DNA of 64,000 bases, from the NCBI RefSeq assembly GCF_001544695.2, contig NZ_FCOM02000014.1, positions 1 through 64,000 on the forward strand, given 5' to 3'. Under the pieces are notes generated by a model that was not told where the DNA came from, searched no databases, and saw nothing but the letters and a program-made list of their open reading frames with translations. This document shows, piece by piece, positions 16,580-26,131 of the stretch (positions within the stretch are counted from its first letter, which is position 1; each line of letters opens with the position of its first letter). Origin of the DNA: Caballeronia arvi (lineage in GTDB: Bacteria; Pseudomonadota; Gammaproteobacteria; Burkholderiales; Burkholderiaceae). Both the position numbers and the translations under genes were made by a program.

Positions 16580-17459
16580 TCGCAGCCGTGTCCCGGTTGC
16601 GCATGATCCAGTCGCTGAAGAGCCTGACCTTCGGCTGATTCGCGACACAGTCCGGATAGACGAAGTAGTAGCGCGAACCCGTTTCGAGCACGATATCGAA
16701 CGGCATGACGAGCCGCCGGGCCGCGACGTCTTCGCTGACCAGCGTCCGGTCGCTGATCGCGACGCCGAATCCCTGCATGGCGGCATTGGTCGCCAGATCG
16801 AGCGTTTCGAATGTCGGGCCGAGCGTCGCGTCGATCTCGCTCGCACCCACACGGTCGAGCCATAGCTTCCAGTCGCGATGATCCCGCGTCGGATGCAGCA
16901 GGGCATGATGCGCAAGATCCGCTGCGGCGGCGAGCGGCTTTTCACTGAGCAAATCTGGCGAGCACACGGGCGTGAGCTGCTCGTCGAAGAGCGGCACGGC
17001 GTGCACGTCCGCGCCGGGCGACGAGCCATAGATGATCGCCGCATCGAACGATTCCACCTGAAAATCGACGTCGTGCTGCCAGGTCGTCGTGATCTGAAGT
17101 TGCAGCTCGGGATGCTCGCTCTGAAAACGCATGATCCTCGGCAGCATCCAGCGCATCACGCAGGTCGGCACTTTCAGCGCGAGATCGGTGCGCTGGCGCG
17201 TGAGGCGCAACGACACCTCCTCGATACGCGCGAAACCCTCTCTGACGACCGGCAGCAGCACGTCGCCTTCGGCCGTCAGCGTCAATCCTCTCGCGCCCCG
17301 TATGAAAAGGGGAAATCCGAAGTATTCCTCGAGCGCGAGAATCTGCCGGCTGATCGCCCCTTGCGTGAGGCACAGGTGTTCAGCCGCGCGCGTGAAACTG
17401 CGGTGGCGCGCGACCGTCTCGAAGATCTGCAGTGCATTGAGCGGAGGAAGTCGTCGCAT
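16509..17459 (-). CDS. LysR-family regulator, GcvA-like
   Basis: 316 residues. N-terminal winged HTH (about 5-65: LQIFETVARHRSFTRAAEHLCLTQGAISRQI) and a substrate-binding domain resembling the GcvA/AmpR subgroup (LALKVPTCVMRWMLPRIMRF). The 3' end runs 71 bases into the opposite-strand kinase gene, adding a polar tail after about residue 295. It lies 64 bases downstream of the amino-acid ABC ATPase on the same strand, so it may control the transporter cluster upstream of it. Confidence 0.9.
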   Translation of the reverse strand: MRRLPPLNALQIFETVARHRSFTRAAEHLCLTQGAISRQILALEEYFGFPLFIRGARGLTLTAEGDVLLPVVREGFARIEEVSLRLTRQRTDLALKVPTCVMRWMLPRIMRFQSEHPELQLQITTTWQHDVDFQVESFDAAIIYGSSPGADVHAVPLFDEQLTPVCSPDLLSEKPLAAAADLAHHALLHPTRDHRDWKLWLDRVGASEIDATLGPTFETLDLATNAAMQGFGVAISDRTLVSEDVAARRLVMPFDIVLETGSRYYFVYPDCVANQPKVRLFSDWIMRNRDTAATKADRVSPREADAPETSSFPDVS

Positions 17460-17523
17460 GGGGCGTGTCTCCGATCATGAATACGGTGTCGGCTGGAGCT
17501 ATGGTAGCAAGCCGGACGCGATA

Positions 17524-18249
17524 TTAATGAAGTATCTTGCCCAGAAAATCCCTCGCACGGTCGGACCGTGGATGGGCAAAGAATGCATCCTTGTCGTCGT
17601 CCTCGACGATGCGCCCGTGATCCATGAAGATCACCCGGTGCGCGACCTTTCTGGCAAACCCCATTTCATGCGTGACGCACATCATCGTCATGCCTTCCTG
17701 CGCCAGCTCGACCATCACATCCAGCACTTCGTTGATCATCTCCGGATCGAGGGCGGAAGTGGGTTCGTCGAACAGCATCGCGACGGGGTCCATCGACAGC
17801 GCTCGCGCAATCGCCACGCGCTGTTGCTGGCCGCCGGAAAGCTGCCCCGGAAACTTGTCCGCGTGCGCGCGCAGGCCGACTCGCTGGAGCAGGCGCAGCG
17901 CCTTGTCGGACGCTTCGTCTTTGGAGCGCCCCAGCACTTTCGTCTGCGCGAGCGTGAGGTTTTGCGTGATCGACATGTGCGGAAAGAGCTCGAAATGCTG
18001 AAACACCATCCCGACCTTCGAGCGCAGTTTCGACAGATTGGTCCGCTTGTCGTGGACGGACTGGCCATCGATCGTGATGCTGCCGCTCTGGAACGGCTCC
18101 AGGCCGTTGACCGTCTTGATGAGCGTCGACTTGCCGGAACCGGAAGGCCCGCAGACCACGACGACTTCGCCTTTGCTGACCGTGGTGCTGCAATCGGTCA
18201 GAACCTGAAACTGGCCGTACCACTTCGACACGTTACCGATGGAAATCAT
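17524..18249 (-). CDS. Polar amino-acid ABC transporter ATP-binding protein (GlnQ/GltL type)
   Basis: 241 residues, family length. Walker A GPSGSGKST, Q-loop VFQHFELFPHM, signature LSGGQQQRVAIARAL, Walker B MLFDEPTSALDP and switch His in CVTHEMGFA are all present. Start ATG 18249-18247; the open frame upstream is non-family sequence. It powers the two permeases at 18293-19698, with the binding protein at 19742-20527 as substrate receptor. Confidence 0.93.
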   Translation of the reverse strand: MISIGNVSKWYGQFQVLTDCSTTVSKGEVVVVCGPSGSGKSTLIKTVNGLEPFQSGSITIDGQSVHDKRTNLSKLRSKVGMVFQHFELFPHMSITQNLTLAQTKVLGRSKDEASDKALRLLQRVGLRAHADKFPGQLSGGQQQRVAIARALSMDPVAMLFDEPTSALDPEMINEVLDVMVELAQEGMTMMCVTHEMGFARKVAHRVIFMDHGRIVEDDDKDAFFAHPRSDRARDFLGKILH

Positions 18250-18292
18250 GCGCAAATCCGTTTGAAAAGGACGTTGGTCAAGACGCCGGACC

Positions 18293-18949
18293 TCAGCGAT
18301 GTCTGCCGAGCCGATAGCGGCGTTCGAGCGCGCGCGCATACCAGGTCAGCGGAAAGCACATCGCGAAGTACAGCAACGCGACGAGGGCGTAGATCGGGAA
18401 AGGGCGGAACGCTGCGTTCGTGATCATGGTCCCGGTCTTGGTCAGCTCCGTGAGCCCGATGATCGACGTGAGCGCGGTGCTCTTCACGACCTGCACGAGA
18501 AAGCCCACGGTCGGCGGCACGGCGATCTTCCAGGCCTGCGGCCAGACCACATAACGCAACTGCTGCGTCCATGTCATGCCGAGGCTCGCCGCCGCGCTCC
18601 ATTGGCCGCGGGGCACCGCTTCCACGCAGCCTCGCCAGATATCGGCGAGATAGGCGCCGGTGTAGAGCGTGAGCGTGACCGTCGCGGCAGCCCACGGCGA
18701 CACTTCGACGCCCAGCATCGGCAAGCCGAAAAACCCGAGGAAGAGCTGCATCAGAAGCGGCGTGCCCTGAAACACTTCGACATACAGCACCACGAACCTG
18801 CGCAGCCACGGCAGCGGCGACACCCGCATCGCGAGCAGCACCAGCCCCGTCAGGCCGCCGCCGACGAACGCGATCAACGACAGCAAAACCGTCCAGCGCG
18901 CGGCGAGAAACAGGTTGCGCGCGATATCCCATAGCGTGAACTCGATCAT
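18293..18949 (-). CDS. Polar amino-acid ABC transporter permease (second)
   Basis: 218 residues, about five membrane segments. The His/Glu/Gln/Arg/opine permease pattern is visible in the middle (VEVFQGTPLLMQLF, then GAYLADIWRGCVEAVPRGQWSAAASLG, the EAA loop that contacts the ATPase). Start ATG 18949 overlaps the other permease's stop by ATGA. Confidence 0.93.
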   Translation of the reverse strand: MIEFTLWDIARNLFLAARWTVLLSLIAFVGGGLTGLVLLAMRVSPLPWLRRFVVLYVEVFQGTPLLMQLFLGFFGLPMLGVEVSPWAAATVTLTLYTGAYLADIWRGCVEAVPRGQWSAAASLGMTWTQQLRYVVWPQAWKIAVPPTVGFLVQVVKSTALTSIIGLTELTKTGTMITNAAFRPFPIYALVALLYFAMCFPLTWYARALERRYRLGRHR

Positions 18950-19698
18950 CGTGAACGCTCCTTCGGAAGGCCCAAGCGCATGGACAACAGATTGCGCCAT
19001 CCGCGTCGCGGCGCGCTCGCGGCGCCGCCACGCGCGGCCCGTCCCGCGAACAGCCGCTTGCCGAGCCGGTTGATCAGCATGCGCAGCACGATCGACAGCA
19101 GCAGATAGATCGCGGTGACGATCACGTAGCATTCGAACGAACGGAAGTTGCGCGACTGAATGAAACTGGCGGCATGCGTCAGGTCCGGCACCGAAATCTG
19201 CGATACGACCGCCGAGCCGAGCATCACGATCAGCACTTGCCCGAGCAACGCCGGAAACACGTTGGCGAGCGCCTGCGGCAACACGATGTGGCGAAAGACG
19301 TGCGGGCCGCGCAGACCGAGCGCCATCGCGGCCTGCACTTGTCCGCGCGGGATCGAGTCGATGCCCGCCCGCACGATCTCGGTCGCATACGCACCGAGAT
19401 TCACCGTCATCGCGAGCACGGCGGCTTCGATTTCGCCGATGTGCACGCCGAGACTCGGCAGCCCGAAGAACACGAAGAAGAGCTGCACGAGAAACGGCGT
19501 ATTGCGAATGACCTCGACATACGTGGCCACCACGGCGCGAACCGGCTTCGACCCCGTCACGGCAAGACACGCTCCGCCGATGCCGACCAGACCGCCCAAT
19601 AGCGTCGATACGGCGGTGAGGCCGAGCGTGACCGCGACGCCATGCGCGAGCACGTCCAGGTAGAGGCCGAAGTCGCTGAAATCGAACGTGTAGGTCAT
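18946..19698 (-). CDS. Polar amino-acid ABC transporter permease (first)
   Basis: 250 residues. Same HEQRO-type permease fold as its partner: VEVIRNTPFLVQLF and GAYATEIVRAGIDSIPRGQVQAAMALGL. The C-terminal 30 residues form an Arg-rich cytoplasmic tail. It is translationally coupled to the second permease and 43 bases downstream of the binding-protein gene. Confidence 0.93.
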   Translation of the reverse strand: MTYTFDFSDFGLYLDVLAHGVAVTLGLTAVSTLLGGLVGIGGACLAVTGSKPVRAVVATYVEVIRNTPFLVQLFFVFFGLPSLGVHIGEIEAAVLAMTVNLGAYATEIVRAGIDSIPRGQVQAAMALGLRGPHVFRHIVLPQALANVFPALLGQVLIVMLGSAVVSQISVPDLTHAASFIQSRNFRSFECYVIVTAIYLLLSIVLRMLINRLGKRLFAGRAARGGAASAPRRGWRNLLSMRLGLPKERSR

Positions 19699-19741
19699 CG
19701 AATCATCCTCAGCGTGCGAATGAGCGGAAAAGCGCAGCGCA

Positions 19742-20527
19742 TCACAGATCGGCCGGCAGCGGTGCGCGCAGCCACTTCTGCGAAATGGCGTTCATCGTGC
19801 CGTCCTTCTTCGCGGCCGCGATGGCCTCGTCCACCTTCTGCTTGAGGCGCGGTTCGTTCTTGTTCAGGCCGACGTGATCGGGCGAACTGAAGAGCGAAAA
19901 CTTCTGCTCGGGTTCGTTCGAGGGGCGACGGGCGATGATCGTCGCGCCCACGTCGTTGCCCACCACGAGCAATTGCGCCTGACCGGACAGGAACGCGGAG
20001 ATGGCGCCGTTCGGATCGTCGAATCGCTTGATGGACGCGGACGGCGGCGCGACCTTGCTCACGCTCAGGTCTTCGAGCGTGCCGCGCGCGACGGCCACGC
20101 TCTTGCCGGCCAGGTCGCCTGCGTTCTTCACGGCCAGCGACTTCGGACCGAATACGGCGAGGTTGTACGGCGCATACGCCTGCGAGAAGTCGATCACCTT
20201 TTCGCGCTCCGGCGTCTTGCCGACCGAGAGCAGCATGTCGGCCTTGTGGTCGGCGAGGTAGGCCATGCGGTTGTCGCCCGTGACCTGAACCAGCTCGACC
20301 TTCGCATTGAGCGTCTTGCCGATCAGGTTCGATACATCGATGTCATAGCCTTGCGGCTTCATGTCCGGCCCGATGGAGCCGAACGGCGGATAGTCCTCGA
20401 AGACGCCGATCCGCACGACGCCGGATTTGCCGATCGAGTCGAGCGCATCGGCGTGAGCCAGCGGCGCAAATGCGCAAAGACCCGCGATGGCGAGCGTGGC
20501 GGAAGTACGCTTGAAAATGGTGTTCAT
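19742..20527 (-). CDS. Polar amino-acid ABC transporter substrate-binding protein
   Basis: 261 residues. Signal peptide with AHA cleavage near residue 26; start ATG 20527 after CAGGAGAC. SBP_bac_3 family: GVVRIGVFEDYPPFGSIG at the mature N-terminus, GYDIDVSNLIGK, the KTPEREKVIDFSQAY hinge block and AVARGTLEDLSVSK. The ligand is most likely an amino acid; the Asp/Arg pattern cannot settle which one. Confidence 0.92.
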   Translation of the reverse strand: MNTIFKRTSATLAIAGLCAFAPLAHADALDSIGKSGVVRIGVFEDYPPFGSIGPDMKPQGYDIDVSNLIGKTLNAKVELVQVTGDNRMAYLADHKADMLLSVGKTPEREKVIDFSQAYAPYNLAVFGPKSLAVKNAGDLAGKSVAVARGTLEDLSVSKVAPPSASIKRFDDPNGAISAFLSGQAQLLVVGNDVGATIIARRPSNEPEQKFSLFSSPDHVGLNKNEPRLKQKVDEAIAAAKKDGTMNAISQKWLRAPLPADL

Positions 20528-20565
20528 GAGGGTGTCTCCTGTGACTATGTTTTGGTCGGCGTGAA

Positions 20566-21639
20566 TCAGTGCGCGGTGCGTGCCGCGATGAGCTTGCAGG
20601 CATGCGGCGGCAACTCCGCGAAGATCGGCATGCCTACCTGAAGGTCCGGCGTCTCGCGCGGGGTCGTGGCGGCGGTCAGCGTGAAGCCGGCGCAATCGAT
20701 GGTGGCTTCGAGCGACGAGCCGACATCGCGGATGAACGCCACCTTTCCGGCCAGCACGTTCGGTCCCGGATCGGCGACGGCCGCTCGCATCGATACGTCT
20801 TCGGGGCGAATCAGCAAGCGGACATCGCCTGTCGCACCGCTCGTGCGCAGCGCGGCGTCGACGATGATCTGCTGGCCGCCGGGAAGCCCGATGCGGTCCG
20901 TGCCGTCGAGCGTGACGGGCAGGATGTTGCCGAGCCCGATGAAATCCGCGACGAACTCGCTGACGGGATTGCGGTAGATATCGAGCGGCTTGCCGACCTG
21001 CGCGATGCGGCCTTTTTCCATCACGACGATTTCGTCGGCCATCGTCATGGCTTCGCGCTGATCGTGCGTCACCATGATCGTCGTGATGCCGAGACGTTGC
21101 TGCAGCAGACGGATTTCGACCTGCATCGCCTCACGCAGCTTCGCGTCGAGGGCCGAGAGCGGTTCGTCGAGCAGCAGCAGTTTCGGCGACGACGCGATGG
21201 CGCGGGCAATCGCCACGCGCTGGCGCTGGCCGCCCGACAGCCGCGAGACCGGCCGGTCCGCCATGTGCGGCAACTGGATCAGGTCGAGCAGTTCGGCGAC
21301 GCGCGCGGCTTGCGCGTCCTTCGCGACCCGGCGCAGCCGCAGCGGATACGCGATGTTCTGCGCCACCGTCATGTGAGGAAAGAGCGCGAGCGACTGGAAC
21401 ACCATGCCGAAATCGCGCTGGTTCGCGGGGACGTGCGTGAGATCGCGCCCGGCGAATGCGACCGTCCCCGACGTTGCCGTCTCCAGTCCCGCGATGATCC
21501 GCAGCAGCGTCGTCTTCCCGCAGCCGGACGGTCCGAGAAAGCACACGAGCTTGCCGTCGGGCACGGCGAGATCGACATGATCGACCGCGCATGCCGATTG
21601 AAAGCGCTTCGTCACCGCCTGAAGTGTCAGATGAGTCAT
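20566..21639 (-). CDS. ABC transporter ATP-binding protein, spermidine/putrescine (PotA) type
   Basis: 357 residues. NTPase domain 1-235: Walker A GPSGCGKTT, Q-loop FQSLALFPHMTV, signature LSGGQRQRVAIARAI, Walker B LLLDEPLSALD, switch VTHDQREAM. The C-terminal TOBE domain (about 280-350, LLIRPEDVSM) is typical of polyamine/phosphonate/iron importers. It belongs to the unit at 20566-24515 and precedes the second transporter by 38 bases. Confidence 0.92.
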   Translation of the reverse strand: MTHLTLQAVTKRFQSACAVDHVDLAVPDGKLVCFLGPSGCGKTTLLRIIAGLETATSGTVAFAGRDLTHVPANQRDFGMVFQSLALFPHMTVAQNIAYPLRLRRVAKDAQAARVAELLDLIQLPHMADRPVSRLSGGQRQRVAIARAIASSPKLLLLDEPLSALDAKLREAMQVEIRLLQQRLGITTIMVTHDQREAMTMADEIVVMEKGRIAQVGKPLDIYRNPVSEFVADFIGLGNILPVTLDGTDRIGLPGGQQIIVDAALRTSGATGDVRLLIRPEDVSMRAAVADPGPNVLAGKVAFIRDVGSSLEATIDCAGFTLTAATTPRETPDLQVGMPIFAELPPHACKLIAARTAH

Positions 21640-21652
21640 GAGGGTTCCCTGT

Positions 21653-22495
21653 TCACAGCGCGACGCCTGCGTCGCCGACGAGCTTTTCGAGCAGCCAGAT
21701 CAATGCGAAATCGATGAGCACGATGACGACCGCGAACGAGAACACGGTCGGATCGAGCGAGGACACGGTGCGGCTGTACAGCCAGATCGGCAGCGTCATC
21801 GTGTCGATGCCGTACAGAAAGAACGTCACCGTGAATTCGTTGAACGAGATGATGAAGGCGAACAGCATGCCGGCGAGAATGCCCGGCCGCATGAGCGGCA
21901 AGACCACGTCGACGATCGCGCGGCGCGGGCTCGCGCCCATCAGGCACGCGGCTTCCTCGAACTCCGGCCCGATCGATGCGACCGACGCGGCACAGTTCTT
22001 CACCGTGAACGGCAAGGCGAGAATCACGTGCGCGATGATGAGCCGCAGCATGCCGAGCTCGACCGGCAGCACGTTGAACACGAGCAGCAGCGAGAGCCCG
22101 AGCATCACGAGCGGATAGACGAGCGGCAGCGCGACGAGCTGTTCGATCACGGACTTGCCGCGGAAGCGGTAGCGCGAGAGCGCGTAGGCGGCGGGCACCG
22201 AGACCGCGGTGGCGATGATCATCGTCGAGACCGCGACGATGAGGCTCGTCGTCAGCGCGGCGCCCATCGAGAGCACGTCGCTGGCATCGGGCGACAGGAA
22301 CGTGTGCCACGCTGCGTGATACCAGCGCAGCCCGAAGCTCTGCGGCGGAAATTCGAGCGTGTCGGAGTTGCCGAACGACATCGTGATCATCGTGAGGATC
22401 GGCAAGGCGGCGAGAAACAGCACGATGGTCGCGAGCGAGCTGGTCGCGCGGCTCAGCCGTCCCGGCATGATCGCGGAGAGACGCAGGGTATTCAT
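21653..22495 (-). CDS. ABC transporter permease, PotC type
   Basis: 280 residues with about six membrane segments. Contains the binding-protein-dependent permease EAA loop EFEEAACLMGASPRRAIVDVVLPLMRPGI. It overlaps the other permease's stop by 4 bases (ATGA) and lies 13 bases before the ATPase gene. Confidence 0.92.
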   Translation of the reverse strand: MNTLRLSAIMPGRLSRATSSLATIVLFLAALPILTMITMSFGNSDTLEFPPQSFGLRWYHAAWHTFLSPDASDVLSMGAALTTSLIVAVSTMIIATAVSVPAAYALSRYRFRGKSVIEQLVALPLVYPLVMLGLSLLLVFNVLPVELGMLRLIIAHVILALPFTVKNCAASVASIGPEFEEAACLMGASPRRAIVDVVLPLMRPGILAGMLFAFIISFNEFTVTFFLYGIDTMTLPIWLYSRTVSSLDPTVFSFAVVIVLIDFALIWLLEKLVGDAGVAL

Positions 22496-23412
22496 GAGCA
22501 GGATTCCTCCGTGCGCTGCATGCCGCGCACGAGCCGTTGCGAAACCGACATGACGACGAGCGTCGCCACCATCAGCACCACGCCCGATGCCGATGCGGCC
22601 GGCCAGTTCAGTAGCGGCGCCACCTGGTCATGCACGAGCACGGCGAGCATGGGCACGCGGCGCCCGCCGAGCAGCAGCGGCACGGCGAACGCGCTCGCGT
22701 TGTAGGCGAAGACGAGCAGCGCGCCGGACACGAGGCCGGGCATCGCCAGCGGCAGGACGACGTGGCGCAGCGTCTGCCAGCGGGTCGCGCCGAGCGTCGC
22801 GGCGGCTTCCTCGTAGGAACGCGAGATGGCGCGCATCGCGCTCGCGAGCGGCAGCACGGCCAGCGGAAACGCGGTCTGGATCAGGCCGAGCAGCACGCCG
22901 TTCTCGCGATAGAGCCACTGGAGCGGGCGGCGAATCACGCCGGCGGCGAGCAGCGCATGATTCAGCATGCCGGCCGGGCCCAGCATCACGAGCCAGCCAT
23001 AACCTTGCAGCAGCAGGTTGACGAGCAGCGGCAGCAGCACGCCCGCAAGCAGAAGACGGCGGGCGAGCCGCGACTCGGTGCGCGCCATCGCGAGCGCGAC
23101 GGGAATCGCGAGCAAGACCGCACAGACCATGCTTTGAAACGCGAGCTTCAGCGTGAGCCAGAGCGAGCGCAGGAAGTACGAATCGGCGAGGTCCGCGTAA
23201 TTGCGGAGCGTGAGCGCATGCCACTCGTTCCCCGACACGCCGAAGCTCATGCGCAGCACCGCGAGCGTGGCCGCGACGAGCACGGCGAGAAACGCGAGGA
23301 TGGGCGCGAGCAGAAGCCACGGCGGCACCCTGGGCAGCGCGGCAGCCGCCGATTGCTCAGGGGCGGCGCCCGCCATCGCTGCCGTCCTGCGGCGGAATGA
23401 GAGTGCGGACAT
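22492..23412 (-). CDS. ABC transporter permease, PotB type
   Basis: 306 residues from ATG 23412, with an Ala/Pro-rich cytoplasmic N-terminus and about six membrane segments starting near residue 30. EAA loop SYEEAAATLGATRWQTLRHVVLPLAMPGL. The open frame continues far upstream, but that part is antisense-like sequence over the binding-protein gene and was not used. Confidence 0.92.
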   Translation of the reverse strand: MSALSFRRRTAAMAGAAPEQSAAAALPRVPPWLLLAPILAFLAVLVAATLAVLRMSFGVSGNEWHALTLRNYADLADSYFLRSLWLTLKLAFQSMVCAVLLAIPVALAMARTESRLARRLLLAGVLLPLLVNLLLQGYGWLVMLGPAGMLNHALLAAGVIRRPLQWLYRENGVLLGLIQTAFPLAVLPLASAMRAISRSYEEAAATLGATRWQTLRHVVLPLAMPGLVSGALLVFAYNASAFAVPLLLGGRRVPMLAVLVHDQVAPLLNWPAASASGVVLMVATLVVMSVSQRLVRGMQRTEESCS

Positions 23413-23417
23413 GGATA

Positions 23418-24515
23418 TCAGGCCGAGAAGATTTCCGTATAGCGCTTGATCCAGGCCGGCTGTACGGCGGCGAGCGCCTTGTCGTCGTGCAGCACGGCGT
23501 TCTCCGCGATCTGCTGGGGAGACGGCACGAACGCGCGGCTTTCGGCGGGGATCACCGCCTTCGAGTTCACCGGTCCATTGAGCACGTCGGCGGCCATGCG
23601 GCCTTGCACGCCGGCATCGAGCGAATGGTTGATGAACGCGTGAATCAGTTCGATGTCGCCCGGATGCGCCTTCGGAATCACCGTGAACATCAGTTGCGTC
23701 GCGAAGCCTTCCTTCATGCCGTACGTGACGGCCATCTTGTACTCGGGCTTGCGCAACTGATTGGGGAAAAACGCCGGCGAATAGATGCCGCCGATATCCA
23801 GCGACCCGGTGCGAAAGAGATCGGCGACCTGATTCGGATTCTCGCCGAGCGTGAGCACCCGGTCCTTCAGTTGCGCGAGCTTCTTGAAGCCCGGCTCGAT
23901 GTTCTGTTGCGAGCCACCGGCCATCTTCGCGGCGATGATCGCGAGATCGACCGCTTCGGCCCATTCCGGCGGCGGCAGGAAGATGCGGCCCGCATACTTC
24001 GGATCCCAGAGCGCCTCGTAGGTCGAAGGCGCCGTCTTGACCGACGACGTGCTGTACACGAGCCCGTCCGACCACAGCAGATAGCCGATGCCGAAGCCAT
24101 TGGCGCCGGTGCGGTACTGCGCGGGGACATCCTTCAGATTGGGCAGGCGGTTCAGATCGGGCTTCATCAAGAGGCCGGCATCCGCGAGGCCCGAGGCGCC
24201 CACGCCAGCGAGCGTGATGACATCGTAGGTCGGCCGGTCGCCGGCCGCTTTCACTTTCGCCACCATGCCGGATGTGCCGTCGGCGCGATCGGCGACGACC
24301 TGCGCGCCGGTCTTCTGACTGAAGGTCGCGGCGATGTTGCGCAGTGCCGCGGCGCCGGTGTCGTCGGACCATGTCAAGAGACGCAGCGTCTTGCCGGCGA
24401 AGCTCTTTTCCTGCGCCCTTGCCGTGCTGATGAACGGCATCGGCAGGCTCGATGCGGCGAGCGCCATGCCGATGGTCTTGATGGCCTGCCTTCTGCCTCG
24501 TTTGATGTCTTGCAT
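23418..24515 (-). CDS. ABC transporter substrate-binding protein, spermidine/putrescine (PotD) type
   Basis: 365 residues. Starts at ATG 24515 after GAGGAG. The N-terminus has a twin-arginine-like GRRQAIKTIG and a hydrophobic stretch to an ARA cleavage site near residue 34, so export is possibly by Tat. The mature part is of the SBP_bac_8 class (LRLLTWSDDTGAAALRN, YDVITLAGVG, YLLWSDGLVYS, GSLDIGGIYSPAF). It starts the five-base-spaced importer operon. Ligand unknown; polyamine, guanidino compound or opine are reasonable from the neighbours. Confidence 0.9.
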   Translation of the reverse strand: MQDIKRGRRQAIKTIGMALAASSLPMPFISTARAQEKSFAGKTLRLLTWSDDTGAAALRNIAATFSQKTGAQVVADRADGTSGMVAKVKAAGDRPTYDVITLAGVGASGLADAGLLMKPDLNRLPNLKDVPAQYRTGANGFGIGYLLWSDGLVYSTSSVKTAPSTYEALWDPKYAGRIFLPPPEWAEAVDLAIIAAKMAGGSQQNIEPGFKKLAQLKDRVLTLGENPNQVADLFRTGSLDIGGIYSPAFFPNQLRKPEYKMAVTYGMKEGFATQLMFTVIPKAHPGDIELIHAFINHSLDAGVQGRMAADVLNGPVNSKAVIPAESRAFVPSPQQIAENAVLHDDKALAAVQPAWIKRYTEIFSA

Positions 24516-24655
24516 GGCTTGCTCCTCGATGAACGTGCGGCGGACTACAACGGCGGTCGGTGAGAACACTCTAGGGATGCAAAATTTCGGCAACAATCGA
24601 ATTCTCGGCATGGTTGCCATGAGCCGAACGCATGGCTCGGGCTTCGAAAAACCTT

Positions 24656-26131
24656 TCAGACGGGGCCACTCGTGGTTAATACCTGCTTGATTTCCTGGAA
24701 GGACGCGAGCCCGAACGGGCCCAGTTCGCGGCCGATGCTGCTTTTCTTGTAGCCGCCCCAGGAGGTCTGAGGAAAGATCAGTTGCGGCGTGTTGATCCAG
24801 ACGACGCCCGCCTGTAACGCGCCCGCTACGCGCTGGCCACGTGCCGCGTCGCGCGTGACGACGGTTGCGACCAGACCGAACTCGGTATCGTTGGCCGTGG
24901 CGATCGCATCGTCTTCCGTATCGAAGCTGCGCACGCACAGCACGGGTCCGAAGATTTCTTCGCGCCACACTGCGCTGCCGGTGGGGACACCGACGAACAT
25001 CGTTGGCTGAACGAAATAGCCGCGTTCTTCCGGCGCGCCGCCCTGGACCACGAGACTCGCGCCGTCCGCCTTGCCCCGCGCGATGAAGCGTTGCACGCGA
25101 TCGTATTGCGCGCGGTTCGTGAGCGGCCCCATCTGCACGCCGGATTCGAACGGATCGCCGACGACGGTCCGCGCCACCCGGTCGGCGAGGCGCGCGATCA
25201 GCGCCTCCGCGAGCGGCCGCTCGACGAGCACGCGCGACGTGGCCGAGCACATCTGTCCGGCGTTGAAGAACGCGCCGCCCACGACGAGATCGACCGCGAG
25301 ATCGAGGTCGGCGTCCGCGAACACGACGATCGACGACTTGCCGCCCAGTTCGAGGCTCACGCCCTTGATGGATTGCGCGGCCGCTTTCATGACCTGCTCA
25401 CCGACCGCCGTGCTGCCGGTGAACGAAACCTTCGACACGAGCGGATGCGTCGTGAGCGCTGCGCCGACTTCCGTGCCGGTGCCCGTCACGACGTTGAACA
25501 CGCCCGGCGGCAGACCTGCTTGCTCGACGATCGCGGCCAGTTCCAGCTCCGGCAGCGGGGTGAATTCGGAGGGCTTCAGCACGACGGCGCATCCCGCGGC
25601 GAGCGCGGGCGCGAGCTTCCACGCCGTCGTCACCATCGGGAAGTTCCACGGCACGATCAATCCGACCACGCCCGCCGGTTCGCGACGGATCACGGCGCGA
25701 TGCTCGCTGCTCGGAAGCGCGATCGCTTCGTCGGGCGCATCCAGCGTTTCAGCGAGTTCCGCGTAATAGTCGAAGGTCGCGACCACGTCGCCGACGTCGA
25801 TCCGCGACTCGGCGATCGGCTTGCCGTTGTTGTGCGACTGGAGCGCGGCGAGATGCTCGCCATGCGCCTCCACGCCGCGCGCAATCGCACGCAGAAAGGC
25901 CGCGCGCTCCGCACCCGAGGTCTGCTTCCAGGCGCGAAAGGCATGCGACGCCGCCCGCACCGCGCGATCGACATCGGCGGGGCCGCCGGCTTCCACTTCG
26001 ACGATCGTTTCTTCAGTCGATGGATTCACGACGGGCAGCCGCTGCCGCGTCTCGGACACGCACCACGCGCCATCGATGAAGAGCCGGGTGCGCAGCGGGA
26101 AATCGAAAAGGGGGCGTGCTTGCGCGCTCAT
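24656..26131 (-). CDS. Aldehyde dehydrogenase family protein (KauB/BetB-like)
   Basis: 491 residues. NAD(P)-dependent oxidation of an aldehyde to the acid. PWNFPM and the Asn169-type region, SFTGSTAVGEQV (nucleotide binding), catalytic Glu in LELGGKSS and catalytic Cys in NAGQMCSATSR are present. It overlaps the thiamine-diphosphate decarboxylase stop by ATGA, so the decarboxylase product is very likely its substrate; by analogy with Pseudomonas AruI and KauB that would be 4-guanidinobutyraldehyde. A gap of 140 bases separates it from the importer genes downstream. Confidence 0.9.
   Translation of the reverse strand: MSAQARPLFDFPLRTRLFIDGAWCVSETRQRLPVVNPSTEETIVEVEAGGPADVDRAVRAASHAFRAWKQTSGAERAAFLRAIARGVEAHGEHLAALQSHNNGKPIAESRIDVGDVVATFDYYAELAETLDAPDEAIALPSSEHRAVIRREPAGVVGLIVPWNFPMVTTAWKLAPALAAGCAVVLKPSEFTPLPELELAAIVEQAGLPPGVFNVVTGTGTEVGAALTTHPLVSKVSFTGSTAVGEQVMKAAAQSIKGVSLELGGKSSIVVFADADLDLAVDLVVGGAFFNAGQMCSATSRVLVERPLAEALIARLADRVARTVVGDPFESGVQMGPLTNRAQYDRVQRFIARGKADGASLVVQGGAPEERGYFVQPTMFVGVPTGSAVWREEIFGPVLCVRSFDTEDDAIATANDTEFGLVATVVTRDAARGQRVAGALQAGVVWINTPQLIFPQTSWGGYKKSSIGRELGPFGLASFQEIKQVLTTSGPV

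Noticed and set aside
23418..25250. Long open frame extending the PotD-like protein by about 245 residues upstream into the aldehyde dehydrogenase gene.
   Set aside because: The signal peptide and ribosome site at 24515 fix the true start, and the extension is an out-of-frame reading of the dehydrogenase gene.
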